A stretch of DNA of 64,000 nucleotides. Origin: Methylomonas sp. LL1. GTDB lineage: Bacteria > Pseudomonadota > Gammaproteobacteria > Methylococcales > Methylomonadaceae. The number at the start of each line of letters is the position of its first letter. Within the stretch, counting starts at the first letter, position 1. The stretch spans positions 124,001 to 188,000 of the forward strand of contig NZ_CP064653.1 of assembly GCF_015711015.1 (NCBI RefSeq), in the 5' to 3' direction. Made by a program: the position numbers and the translations under genes. Shown one piece after another: positions 22,081 to 31,170 of the stretch. The notes beneath the pieces were generated by a model. The model was given only the letters and a program-made list of their open reading frames with translations. It was not told the origin of the DNA and searched no databases.

Positions 22081-23439
22081 ATGATGAAGACACCGTTTTC
22101 CAACGACGTCTCGCCTCGGCCATTGAGTTTCAGTCAGGCGGTTCTGTTTTGGTTGAAGCTTGGATTCATAAGCTTCGGCGGGCCGGCCGGTCAAATCGCG
22201 GTGATGCATCATGAACTGGTCGAAAAAAGGCGCTGGATTTCCGAGCGGCGCTTTTTACATGCCTTGAATTTTTGTATGTTGTTGCCTGGGCCGGAAGCCC
22301 AGCAATTGGCGATTTATATCGGTTGGCTGATGCACCGAAGCTGGGGCGGCATAGTTGCGGGAGTCTTGTTTGTGTTGCCGTCGTTGTTGATATTGATCGG
22401 ACTGTCCTGGGTTTATCTGGCGTTTGGCGATCTGGCTTGGGTAGCCGGCGTGTTTTATGCGATTAAACCGGCGGTGACTGCTATCGTGTTGCAGGCGGCG
22501 CATCGTATCGGTTCGCGCGCGCTAAGGAATAAAACGTTGTGGTCGTTGGCCGGTTTGTCGTTTCTGGCCATCTTCATGCTGAAGATTCCGTTCCCGGTGA
22601 TTATTCTGATCGCGGCATTGGTCGGTTTTTGCGGCGGTCGTTTGGCCCCGGAAACCTTCAAAATCGGTGGCGGCTCGGCCAGACTCGATAAAACCTTCGG
22701 CCTGGCACTGATAGATGACAATGACAGGCTGGCGCATACCCGATTTAACGGTTTGCGCGCGCTGATGACCGCCGGTATCGGCGCCTTGCTGTGGCTGGCG
22801 CCGATGGCGATACTGACAATAAAGCTTGGATGGACGCATGCCTTGACTCAAATGGGCTGGTTTTTCACCAAGGCGGCATTGTTGACCTTCGGCGGCGCCT
22901 ATGCGGTATTGCCTTACGTGTTTCAGGGCGCGGTCGAGCAATATCATTGGCTGTTGGCCCGGCAAATGATCGATGGCTTGGCCTTGGGCGAAACCACGCC
23001 GGGTCCATTGATCATGGTGGTCACCTTCGTCGGCTTCGTCGCCGGCTGGTCGCAAGCCCTGCTCGGCCCGGATCAATTGTTTTGGGCCGGAAGCCTGGCA
23101 GCCCTGGTGGTGACTTATTTTACCTTTTTGCCCGGTTTTCTATTCATCCTGATCGGCGGGCCGATGGTCGAATCGACCCACGGAAATCTGACCTTCACCG
23201 CGCCATTGACCGCGATCACGGCCGCCGTGGTCGGCGTGATCCTGAACCTGGCGCTGTTTTTCGGCTGGCATGTATTCTGGCCGCAAGGCTTCCAGGGCTC
23301 GATCGATGCAGTCGCCGTAATGATTTTTGCCTGCGCGGCATGGGCCTTGTTTCGATACAAAGTCGGCGTCATTCCGGTTATCGCCGCTTCCGGCGGGTTG
23401 GGACTTCTAATGGTTTTGCTTAACAGCTGGCTGATTTGA
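22081..23439 (+). CDS. chrA: Chromate transporter ChrA (long-chain, two-domain)
   Basis: I chose the ATG at 22081, giving 452 residues, the usual size for two-domain CHR proteins; an in-frame upstream start at 21997 would add an atypical tail. Both halves carry the CHR signature: LGFISFGGPAGQIAVMH near the N-terminus and AALLTFGGAYAVLPYV, GLALGETTPGPLIMV in the second half. About 10-12 membrane segments are visible. ChrA exports chromate across the inner membrane. No chrB regulator is adjacent. Confidence 0.9.
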   Translation: MMKTPFSNDVSPRPLSFSQAVLFWLKLGFISFGGPAGQIAVMHHELVEKRRWISERRFLHALNFCMLLPGPEAQQLAIYIGWLMHRSWGGIVAGVLFVLPSLLILIGLSWVYLAFGDLAWVAGVFYAIKPAVTAIVLQAAHRIGSRALRNKTLWSLAGLSFLAIFMLKIPFPVIILIAALVGFCGGRLAPETFKIGGGSARLDKTFGLALIDDNDRLAHTRFNGLRALMTAGIGALLWLAPMAILTIKLGWTHALTQMGWFFTKAALLTFGGAYAVLPYVFQGAVEQYHWLLARQMIDGLALGETTPGPLIMVVTFVGFVAGWSQALLGPDQLFWAGSLAALVVTYFTFLPGFLFILIGGPMVESTHGNLTFTAPLTAITAAVVGVILNLALFFGWHVFWPQGFQGSIDAVAVMIFACAAWALFRYKVGVIPVIAASGGLGLLMVLLNSWLI

Positions 23440-23574
23440 GTTTGCGGCATGAGATAAATCAGGCGGTCGAGACGCTTGGCATTTATATTTGAGGGCTGGT
23501 TGCTTTCGGCATGAACGGTAGTGCTTATCCAATGCAGCATGTCATAATCGGGCCTAAACGCGGGGGGAAACAGC

Positions 23575-26500
23575 ATGCTGCAAAAACGTCTGATTATTCT
23601 GCTGTCGCTGTTGATTTTGTTGCCGACTCTGGTGATAGGCTGGATGGCCTATCATTTCTCGATCGAGGCTATCGGTGACGATAGGGTCAAGGTTGTCGGC
23701 AGAATAGCCGAGAATCGGCACCAGCAATTGAAGCAAGCATTACAGCGCTCCAACAGCCGCGCTCATAACTTTCTGGCCGACATATCAAGGAAATGCCTGA
23801 ATGCCGGCAATCTCGACCGGGATTGCGCCGGCGGCCTTTTGGCTGATTATCTGCATATCGAGGCCGCCAGCGGGGTGGCGTTGTTTGGCCCCGATTCCGA
23901 TGCTGTCCTGAGTGTCGGTGAGCCGGCCGTCGGCGAGAGAGTTTTAGCCGAATTCGGTCCGGAGCAGTTGGCCGGTATCACCGATCCGAATCCGCAAGGC
24001 CGGCGTTTTTATTATGTGATTGCCGGCGACAAGCAATCGGCACTGCAATTGCGGGTGGCCTATCCGCTCGATTTGATTCAGCCGATTTTTACCCCTCCCG
24101 CCGATCTCGGTCAATCCGGCGAAATCTTTTTGGCCGACAGGAACGGATTTTTTATCACCACGGCGCTTTATGCCGCTGCCCAAGGCCATAGTCATCCGAT
24201 TTCGGCTCGGCCGATGCGGGATTGCTTGAGCCGGCTAAACACCGAGATGCTGGAACCGGATTACCGCGGGGTGGCGGTGATTCATGGTTTTCGTTATGTA
24301 CCTGAAATCGGCGGCGGCTGCATCATGGCGCATATTGATCAAGCCGAAGCCTTTGCACCGGTTCGGGCATTGGAAAAGCGCATCGTCATTGCCGTGTTGC
24401 TGTTCATCGTTTTAACCTCGGCGATTGCCAAACTGCTGGCGCGGCGTATCGTCCGGCCGATACTACGTCTGACCGAGGCCGCGCGCCGGATCAGCGATGG
24501 GGATCATTCCATTCGCGCCGAGGTGAAAGGTCTCGATGAAATATCCGAACTGGCTAAATCGTTCAATCAGATGACCGATGCATTGGCGGATGCCCGGCGG
24601 GATTTGGAAGCCAAGGTTGCGGAGCGTACTCAAGCTCTGCGCACCAGCCAGGAGCGTTACATGCTGGCCGAGCGTTGCGTTAACGACGGTATCTGGGACT
24701 GGAATATCGTGACTCACGAATATTATTTGTCGCCGCGCTGGAATACGATTTTGGGTTATGCCGATGGTGAATTGCCGAATGAAGAATCGATTTTCTTTAA
24801 ATTGATCCATCCGGAAGACAAAGCCCGCGCCAGCGAAGTGTTCCGCCGCCACCTGGAAAATATGGAACGCTACTGCGCCGAAATCCGCTTGCGTCACAAG
24901 GATGGCAGTTATCGCTGGGTGCTGGATAGGGGAGAGGCCTTGCGCGACCAGAACGGCAAGCCTGTACGCATGATAGGGTCCATCACCGACATTACCGAAC
25001 GCAAGGCCGCCGAAGCCCAGTTGATCGAGTATCGCGAGCATCTGGAACAATTGGTGGCGATGGCCACCACCGAAGTCCAGGCTATCGTAAAGACCGCTGT
25101 TAACGGGGTGATTTCGATCGATGCGACCGGCGCCATTCGCGTATTCAACCCGGCCGCGGAAAGCCTGTTTGGCTGGAAAGCCGAGGAAGTGATAGGCAAG
25201 AATGTCTCGCTGTTAATGCCGGAACCCTTTGCCGGCGAACACGACGGCCATATCCAGCGTTTCTTGCAAACCAATCAATCGACAATTCTTGGCATCGAGC
25301 GGGAGGTGGTGGCCCAGCGCAAGGATGGCAGTGTTTTCCCGGCTAATTTGGCGGTGGGCCATGGCATCATCTCGGAAGGGCGGCATATTTTCGTCGGCTT
25401 TATCGCCGATATTAGCTCGCAAAAGCAAGTCGAACAGGAACTTAGATTAGCCAAGGAAGCGGCCGAAGCCGCGGCCAAGGCCAAAGCCAATTTTCTGGCT
25501 AATATGAGTCACGAGATCCGCACCCCGATGAATACCATTATCGGTTTTGCCGAGGTGGCACTGCAAAACAAGGCATTGTCGCCCGATACGCGGGAGCACG
25601 TCAGAACCATCCTCGGTTCCGGCAAGCATTTATTGAATGTCATCAACGACATTTTGGACTTTTCCAAGATCGAGGCCGGCAAGGTCGAGCTGGAATCGGT
25701 TTGCTTCAATCTGCATTTCGCCGTGCAGGAGACCTTGCAAACCATAGGCCTGAGGGCGGCGGAAAAAGGCTTGAAAATTGAATTACGGATTGCGCCGGAT
25801 TTGCCGCGGTTTTTTAGCGGCGATCCCAACCGTTTGCGCCAGGTGATTTTGAATCTGGTCGGCAATGCGGTCAAATTCACCGAATCCGGCGTGATCTCGG
25901 TGTTGATCGAGCAGGCGGAAGGCGAAGACATGCTGCATTTTGCCATCAGCGATACCGGCATCGGCATGACAGTCGAGCAAGCCGATCGAATCTTCGATTC
26001 CTTTTCCCAGGCCGATACCACCACCAGTCGGCGTTTCGGCGGCACCGGCCTGGGGACCACCATCAGCAAGCAAATCGTTGAAATGATGGGTGGGCGCATC
26101 TGGGTCGAAAGCGCGTTGGGGCGAGGTTCCACCTTTCATTTCACCATTCGGCTACCGTCAACCATGGCGCAAGACAGTTGCCTTTATCTGGAGAGTCCTC
26201 AGTTGGTGATGGATTATTTCTCGCCGCGCTGTTTCAAGGTGCTGCTGGCGGAAGACATCGAGGCCAACGCCACGCTGGCTAGGTTACGGCTGGAGCAACA
26301 AGGGCATAGTGTGGTGTGGGTGAAAAACGGCCGGGAAGCCGTCGATGCTTTCAGTCAAGGCGGTTTCGATTTGATCTTGATGGACTTGCAAATGCCGGTT
26401 TTGGATGGCATTAATGCGACCAAACAGATTCGCCAACTCGAACACGCTGGTGGTGGCCGGATTCCGATTTTGGCATTGACCGCCAGCGTGTTGAAGCACG

Positions 26501-27252
26501 AAAAGATCCTTTGCACCGAAGCCGGCATGGACGCCATCATCGGCAAGCCGATCGATGTCAACGAACTGCTGGAACAGATGGAACTGCTGACGCCCAAGGG
26601 GGTAGGGCAGCCGAGGACAGCGATCAAGCTGGAGTCGACGCCGCAAATACCGATCGATTTCAGTCCGCTGTCTTCGGTTGCCGATACAGGCAAAGGCCTG
26701 CAAACCTGGCGCGAAGCTTTGGTGTATGCGCATGCGCTGATCCGGTTTGCCGAAGAACATGGTAACGACGCGGCCCGAATGGCCGCCTTGTTTGCGGAAA
26801 ATCCGAACAATCTAGGGATTATCGAGCGCCTGGCCCATGCGCTAAAAGGCGTGGCCGGTAATCTGGCCTTGATCGAGGTGGCCCGCTTGGCCGTTAAACT
26901 GGATGACAGGCTAAAACAAGAGCAATTGGAAAATATTGCCGCCGAATTTTCTGCCTTGGATACCGCGCTGAAGGCCTCGGTTGCGGCAATCCGGCAACTG
27001 CAGTTGCCGGAGAAGCAGCCAATCCTGGCCAGGCAGGCGATCGATACCGAACGGGTGGCCGGTTTATTACGGCAACTCTTGGTTGCGCTTGATGGCTTGA
27101 ATCCCGACCGGGTCGAGCCTATCGTGCAACAACTCGAGCCTTATCTGGACCAGGGGGAATTGAAAACCATACAGCACGAGGTGGACAATTTCGACTTCGA
27201 TGCGGCCAAGGCAGAGGTGCAAAAATTGGTCAAGCGTTTTGGTTCGGATTAG
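23575..27252 (+). CDS. Hybrid sensor histidine kinase (HAMP-PAS-PAS-HisKA-HATPase-REC-Hpt)
   Basis: The 1225-residue product has TM1 at ~5-25, a ~240-residue periplasmic sensor (four cysteines visible), TM2 at ~268-288, HAMP (~286-340), two PAS domains (~365-480 and ~500-620), HisKA with His at ~646 (NMSHEIRTPMN), HATPase (NLVGNAVKF, DTGIGM, GTGLG), a receiver with Asp at ~934 (LILMDLQMP) and a C-terminal Hpt with His at ~1087 (HALKGVAGNL). This is a complete internal phosphorelay. The HD-GYP regulator 14 bp downstream is the likely output. The same gene pair recurs at 60662-64000. Confidence 0.92.
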   Translation: MLQKRLIILLSLLILLPTLVIGWMAYHFSIEAIGDDRVKVVGRIAENRHQQLKQALQRSNSRAHNFLADISRKCLNAGNLDRDCAGGLLADYLHIEAASGVALFGPDSDAVLSVGEPAVGERVLAEFGPEQLAGITDPNPQGRRFYYVIAGDKQSALQLRVAYPLDLIQPIFTPPADLGQSGEIFLADRNGFFITTALYAAAQGHSHPISARPMRDCLSRLNTEMLEPDYRGVAVIHGFRYVPEIGGGCIMAHIDQAEAFAPVRALEKRIVIAVLLFIVLTSAIAKLLARRIVRPILRLTEAARRISDGDHSIRAEVKGLDEISELAKSFNQMTDALADARRDLEAKVAERTQALRTSQERYMLAERCVNDGIWDWNIVTHEYYLSPRWNTILGYADGELPNEESIFFKLIHPEDKARASEVFRRHLENMERYCAEIRLRHKDGSYRWVLDRGEALRDQNGKPVRMIGSITDITERKAAEAQLIEYREHLEQLVAMATTEVQAIVKTAVNGVISIDATGAIRVFNPAAESLFGWKAEEVIGKNVSLLMPEPFAGEHDGHIQRFLQTNQSTILGIEREVVAQRKDGSVFPANLAVGHGIISEGRHIFVGFIADISSQKQVEQELRLAKEAAEAAAKAKANFLANMSHEIRTPMNTIIGFAEVALQNKALSPDTREHVRTILGSGKHLLNVINDILDFSKIEAGKVELESVCFNLHFAVQETLQTIGLRAAEKGLKIELRIAPDLPRFFSGDPNRLRQVILNLVGNAVKFTESGVISVLIEQAEGEDMLHFAISDTGIGMTVEQADRIFDSFSQADTTTSRRFGGTGLGTTISKQIVEMMGGRIWVESALGRGSTFHFTIRLPSTMAQDSCLYLESPQLVMDYFSPRCFKVLLAEDIEANATLARLRLEQQGHSVVWVKNGREAVDAFSQGGFDLILMDLQMPVLDGINATKQIRQLEHAGGGRIPILALTASVLKHEKILCTEAGMDAIIGKPIDVNELLEQMELLTPKGVGQPRTAIKLESTPQIPIDFSPLSSVADTGKGLQTWREALVYAHALIRFAEEHGNDAARMAALFAENPNNLGIIERLAHALKGVAGNLALIEVARLAVKLDDRLKQEQLENIAAEFSALDTALKASVAAIRQLQLPEKQPILARQAIDTERVAGLLRQLLVALDGLNPDRVEPIVQQLEPYLDQGELKTIQHEVDNFDFDAAKAEVQKLVKRFGSD

Positions 27253-27266
27253 CGAGAGAGGAATGC

Positions 27267-28244
27267 ATGAAAGATAGTTACCAAGTGCTGCTGGTTGATG
27301 ACGAGCCGAATAATTTGAAAGTGCTGCAGCAAATTTTAAAAGATCGCTTTGAACTGATTTTTGCGATCAACGGCGAAAAAGCCCTGGCGGCGGCCAGCGA
27401 ACATCAACCCGATATCATCCTGTTGGACATCATGATGCCCGGCATGGATGGTTATCAGGTATGCCGGCAACTGAAGCAGAACCCGGCAACCGCCCATATC
27501 CCAGTGATTTTCGTCACCGCGATGAGCGAGATGGAGGATGAAGCCCGTGGCTTCGATGTCGGCGCGGTGGATTACATCCAAAAACCGGTGTCCGGGCCTA
27601 TCGTATTAAGGCGGGTGCAAACCCATCTGTCGTTGGTCAAGGTCGATGCGTTGGATGATCTGGCCCGCGCGGCCATCAAAATGCTGGGCGAAGCCGGACA
27701 TTACAACGATCCTTATACCGGCGAACACATCTGGCGCATGGCCGATTATTCGGCGGCATTGGCGCGCGCCGCCGGTTGGACCCCGGCTCGGGTCGAGATG
27801 ATGGAACTGGCCGCGCCGACTCACGATACCGGTAAGATCGGTATTCCCCACAGCATTTTGAAAGCACCGCGCATGCTCAATGATGAGGAATGGGAAATCA
27901 TGAAAACCCATTCCGCGATCGGTTACGACATCCTGAGTAAAAGCGATAATCCGGTGTTCAAGATGGCTGCGACTATTGCGCTGCATCACCATGAGAAATG
28001 GGATGGCAGCGGCTATCCCATGGGCTTGGCTGGAGAAAATATTCCTGAAGCGGCGCGTATCGTCGCCATCGCCGATGTATTCGATGCACTGACGACCAAG
28101 CGGCCCTATAAGCAACCGTGGACTCTGGAAAAAACCCTGGAAGTCATGCGCGAAAGCGCCGGCAGCCACCTTGATCCGCATTTGCTGGATGTGTTCATGC
28201 ATATCATGCCGGAAATACTAGCGATCAAGGCAAACTGGGAGTGA
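27267..28244 (+). CDS. HD-GYP response regulator (predicted c-di-GMP phosphodiesterase)
   Basis: The 325-residue product has a receiver (1-120; DDEPNN pocket, phosphoacceptor in ILLDIMMPGMDG, lysine in IQKPV) and an HD-GYP domain (~150-320). The catalytic landmarks are THDTGKIGIP (HD), HHHEKWDGSGYP and IADVFDALTTKRPYK. HD-GYP enzymes hydrolyse c-di-GMP to pGpG/GMP with a metal centre in the cytoplasm. It is 14 bp after the hybrid kinase and probably shares its transcript, so the pair links an extracytoplasmic signal to c-di-GMP turnover. Confidence 0.92.
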   Translation: MKDSYQVLLVDDEPNNLKVLQQILKDRFELIFAINGEKALAAASEHQPDIILLDIMMPGMDGYQVCRQLKQNPATAHIPVIFVTAMSEMEDEARGFDVGAVDYIQKPVSGPIVLRRVQTHLSLVKVDALDDLARAAIKMLGEAGHYNDPYTGEHIWRMADYSAALARAAGWTPARVEMMELAAPTHDTGKIGIPHSILKAPRMLNDEEWEIMKTHSAIGYDILSKSDNPVFKMAATIALHHHEKWDGSGYPMGLAGENIPEAARIVAIADVFDALTTKRPYKQPWTLEKTLEVMRESAGSHLDPHLLDVFMHIMPEILAIKANWE

Positions 28245-28364
28245 GAGCGTTTTATTGGCGAGGTAAGCCATCCGCTTTTCGTCAAAATATTCGTGGTTTT
28301 TTCAGGTTGGGGCTTGGGCTACAATCAACGGGTTTTTAATCAGTCATGAATTTTGGAGACAAAA

Positions 28365-28538
28365 ATGGCGGAATTCAGAAAGTACAAATGCAAAACCTGC
28401 GGACATATTTACGATGAGCAACTGGGCGATCCTAGGCAAGGTGTTGCGCCGGGCACGCGTTGGGAAGATGTGCCGGAAGATTGGGGCTGCCCGAAATGCG
28501 GCGCCGTGAAAGCGATGTTTACCCTGTTGAGATCCTGA
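28365..28538 (+). CDS. Rubredoxin
   Basis: The ATG at 28365 follows GGAG by 6 nt and gives 57 residues. The iron is bound by two C-x2-C pairs, YKCKTCGHIYDE and WGCPKCGAVK, with the usual hydrophobic core (YDE, W, F). Rubredoxins are one-electron carriers. In methanotrophs a rubredoxin gene is often encoded near methane monooxygenase genes, and here pxm lies ~1.8 kb away with an MFS gene between. A terminator follows at 28627. Confidence 0.95.
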   Translation: MAEFRKYKCKTCGHIYDEQLGDPRQGVAPGTRWEDVPEDWGCPKCGAVKAMFTLLRS

Positions 28539-28626
28539 TTTCCCGCTAAGGGATGGTCGCGAAGAAAAGGGCGCCTTGGCGCTGGCCATTAGCTTAAAGT
28601 ATGGCTAGCTTACACCAAGCTGACAC

Positions 28627-28663
28627 AATCCCTGTTACTGGGAACGGTAATGGGGATTTTTTT
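28627..28663 (+). terminator. Rho-independent terminator downstream of rubredoxin
   Basis: A 12-bp stem (28627-28638 with 28647-28658, two G-U pairs), an 8-base loop and a run of seven T residues follow the rubredoxin gene by 88 bp. The downstream MFS gene is on the opposite strand, so this closes the plus-strand unit. Confidence 0.85.
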
Positions 28664-28771
28664 ATTTAATAGGCAGTGGAAGTTTAGGTTCGAACCCTAT
28701 GTGTAGATTAACATAGCGACCCCTTGCTGCCGGTCACCTCATTTGAACCAATGTCTGCAATATTTTCCCTT

Positions 28772-30019
28772 TCAGACACTGGGTTCGCGGATGAAAAAAA
28801 TGATACCGCTTGCTAGAAATGCGAACAGTCCTGAAGCAACAAAAGCCAAGTTGTAGTCGCCAATCAGACTATGGACGTAGCCGGCACTGTAGGCGGCAAT
28901 GGCCGCCCCGATTTGATGGGCAAAGCAAATCCAGCCGAAAACCACGCCGACGTTTTGTTTCCCGAACAAGTCCGCGGTCAAGGCTGATGTTGCCGGAATG
29001 GTGGACAACCAATTCATGCCGTAAATAATCGAGAACATCATTAATTGACCGGTAGTATCTATGCTGGGCAGTACGATCAACGTTACGCCTCTGACGACGT
29101 AATAAAACGCCAGCGGCCAGCGCTTGCCGTACCGATCGCACAACCAGCCGGATAAAATGGTGCCGAACACATCGGCCGCACCCATTACCCCTAACGACAT
29201 CGCCATGGTCATTTCGGTGAAGCCGTGTTCGATGCCGTGTGGAATCAAATGGGTCTGAAAAAGCCCGGAGGTGGTTAAGCCGCAAATCCCAAAACTCGAA
29301 GCCAACAGCCAGAATTGCGGGCTGCTCATGGCTGATCGCATGGGATTTCGATCGGGCTTAATGACTGTTTCATGAACGCCATTGGCGCCAAAAGGCAACA
29401 GGCCTTTGGATTCGGGATCGTCTCTTAAAAATTTCAGCACCAAGGGTAACGCCACCAAGCCTAACGCGACGGCGATAAACAGCGTCGCCGCTCTCCAGCC
29501 TTCATGAACATTGATTTGCATTAGGACCGGGGTGAACACTAACTGGCCGGAGGAGAAGGCTGCCCCCAATATGCCTAACGCTAATCCCCGGTGCCTATGG
29601 AACCAGCGATTGATCAACGCCGAGCCCATAATCATCGAAGTGCCGCCCGAACCTGCGCCGATCAGCAGTCCCCAAAACAAATACATTTGCCAGGATTCCT
29701 GCATAAAAACGCTGCCGGCAGCCCCCAATACCGATAGTATTAGCGTGATGACACTCACTTTTTTTGCGCCGTATAAATCCATCAATCGGCCTAAAAATGG
29801 CCCTGCCAGGCCAAATAACAGCAGGTTGAGCGAAATCGCGCCGCCGATGGTTTCCCTATTCCAATTAAACTCCTGTTCCAGGGACATCATGATAATCCCT
29901 GGAATGGAGCGCAGTGCCGAAGCCACAAACAAGCACAGAAACGTGACCGCGAGCACTACCCACGCATAGTGAACTGAATAAGTATGACTCTTTGGCATTG
30001 TTACTAAGGACTTAAACAT
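28772..30019 (-). CDS. MFS transporter (OFA/monocarboxylate-type)
   Basis: The 415-residue product has about 12 membrane helices. MFS motif A variants follow TM2 (GRLMDLYGAKK) and TM8 (GWLCDRYGKRW). The opening HYAWVVLAVTFLCLF and the GSALINRWFHRHRGLALGI segment are typical of the oxalate:formate antiporter/monocarboxylate branch. It probably moves a small organic anion across the inner membrane; the substrate is not readable. No ribosome site is clear at the chosen ATG, and Met8 is an alternative. Its start faces the element copy at 30117-30333. Confidence 0.85.
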   Translation of the reverse strand: MFKSLVTMPKSHTYSVHYAWVVLAVTFLCLFVASALRSIPGIIMMSLEQEFNWNRETIGGAISLNLLLFGLAGPFLGRLMDLYGAKKVSVITLILSVLGAAGSVFMQESWQMYLFWGLLIGAGSGGTSMIMGSALINRWFHRHRGLALGILGAAFSSGQLVFTPVLMQINVHEGWRAATLFIAVALGLVALPLVLKFLRDDPESKGLLPFGANGVHETVIKPDRNPMRSAMSSPQFWLLASSFGICGLTTSGLFQTHLIPHGIEHGFTEMTMAMSLGVMGAADVFGTILSGWLCDRYGKRWPLAFYYVVRGVTLIVLPSIDTTGQLMMFSIIYGMNWLSTIPATSALTADLFGKQNVGVVFGWICFAHQIGAAIAAYSAGYVHSLIGDYNLAFVASGLFAFLASGIIFFIREPSV

Positions 30020-30116
30020 TTTCGTGAGGGTTTGTTAGTAACTGATGTTATGCAACCTTATGGTTTGTCCAATGCCATCAGAATCAGTGTCGCTATCGCG
30101 ACTGGTTTATGTAGAA

Positions 30117-30333
30117 GTCGGTTCTCGCACCGACAGGCGAGATACTTTCTTTTGCACGGCCAAAAGAAAGTATCCAAAGAAAAGGCCGCCCGGATTCCGC
30201 CTAGATCCTGCGCTTCTCGCTTTTGGCGAGGGTTTTCGGAAGGGCTATCCATAGCCCTCCGAAAACGAGCGGCTTCCTTGCCGCTCCCCTAACGGGCTGT
30301 TATCGCCAAAAGCTGCGATGCTCGGGGCGGAAT
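30117..30333 (-). repeat. Structured dispersed intergenic element, copy B
   Basis: This inverted copy of the element at 5910-6125 fills most of the 361-bp gap between the MFS gene and pxmC. All six stems of copy A are present: the outer P1 is ATTCCGCC/GGCGGAAT (30194-30201/30326-30333), P2 GCTTTTGGCGA/TCGCCAAAAGC (30219-30229/30303-30313), P5 arms at 30142-30154/30161-30173, and P6 at 30117-30122/30129-30134. P1, P2 and P5 differ from copy A by compensating changes. It sits about 50 bp past the pxmC stop, on the same strand as pxm, so it would be transcribed into the 3' end of a pxm message. Confidence 0.8.
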
Positions 30334-30380
30334 AACGGGACTAAAAACCGGCTCTGCGTAACATCAGTTAATAAGCAGAC

Positions 30381-31154
30381 TTATTTAGCATCTTCGATTT
30401 TGTCCAGCAGTTCAATCAGCCGTGTGACCCCTTGCAGCAAGATGCCGCCGACGCCCAAGGCGAACCACACCCCAATCACAAAACCCCAATGAATCGGCGC
30501 CGCGAAGAATTCCTCCCTAAACCAGAAGGTATGCCCCCACTCGTTGAAACCGACGCTGACCAAAATCATGAACGGTCCAAACACCGCCAAGGTCAAAGGC
30601 AACGAGATACCTTTGGCATACAAGGGCAAGCGGGTTCTGGCGTACAGCCAGGCACAGCCGCCCAGGATCACGTACAGCGGGAAGTTGAAATAGAACTCGA
30701 TGATGTGGTTAGCGGTAAACGGCGTGTCGCGGATCGCCACCTGATGCCAGGAATTGTCCTGTTCGGCAAAATAACTGCCCGCCCAATACACGGCGAACGT
30801 GTATATGCTGATCCACATCGTCAACGTGAAATAGCGGCGTATCTCTTCCTTGGGTGCCAGTTGATCCAGATTCCGGTCGCGCGTGGTCCATAAGTAACCC
30901 CAAAAGCCGCTAGCGACGGCGGCGATAATGACCAGTTCGATATAAAACAGCCGCATCCAGTACTGTTCGAACGCCGGTTCCGTGGAATCCAAGCCGTGTT
31001 CTATGGCAAAAGCGCCCTGATACAACCGCAAGCTAACGTAGATAACGGTTAATAGGCCAAAGCCTTTTAAATATTTGGGTAAGTCAATCAAATACCAAGG
31101 CAATGATTTAGGGTTTTCGGTGCTTAAGCTAACGTGTTCTGTCGTGGTAGCCAT
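30381..31154 (-). CDS. pxmC: pXMO subunit C (PmoC/AmoC family)
   Basis: The 257-residue product has six or so membrane helices and the PmoC/AmoC metal ligands: Asp133, His137 and His150 (CuC site, D-x3-H then H 13 on) and Asn204, His208 and His222 (the CuD set, N-x3-H then H 14 on). It is the last gene of the A-B-C order diagnostic of the pxm operon, rather than C-A-B of canonical pmo. The product is part of an inner-membrane copper monooxygenase trimer. It lies 16 bp after pxmB. Confidence 0.93.
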   Translation of the reverse strand: MATTTEHVSLSTENPKSLPWYLIDLPKYLKGFGLLTVIYVSLRLYQGAFAIEHGLDSTEPAFEQYWMRLFYIELVIIAAVASGFWGYLWTTRDRNLDQLAPKEEIRRYFTLTMWISIYTFAVYWAGSYFAEQDNSWHQVAIRDTPFTANHIIEFYFNFPLYVILGGCAWLYARTRLPLYAKGISLPLTLAVFGPFMILVSVGFNEWGHTFWFREEFFAAPIHWGFVIGVWFALGVGGILLQGVTRLIELLDKIEDAK

Positions 31155-31170
31155 GATTTATGCTCCTGAA

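Noticed and set aside
28683..28700. T-arm-like sequence (GGTTCGAACCC), possible tRNA
   Set aside because: Only a weak T-arm is present; no acceptor stem, D arm or anticodon arm can be drawn around it. A tRNA 3' fragment (att site) remains possible but unsupported.
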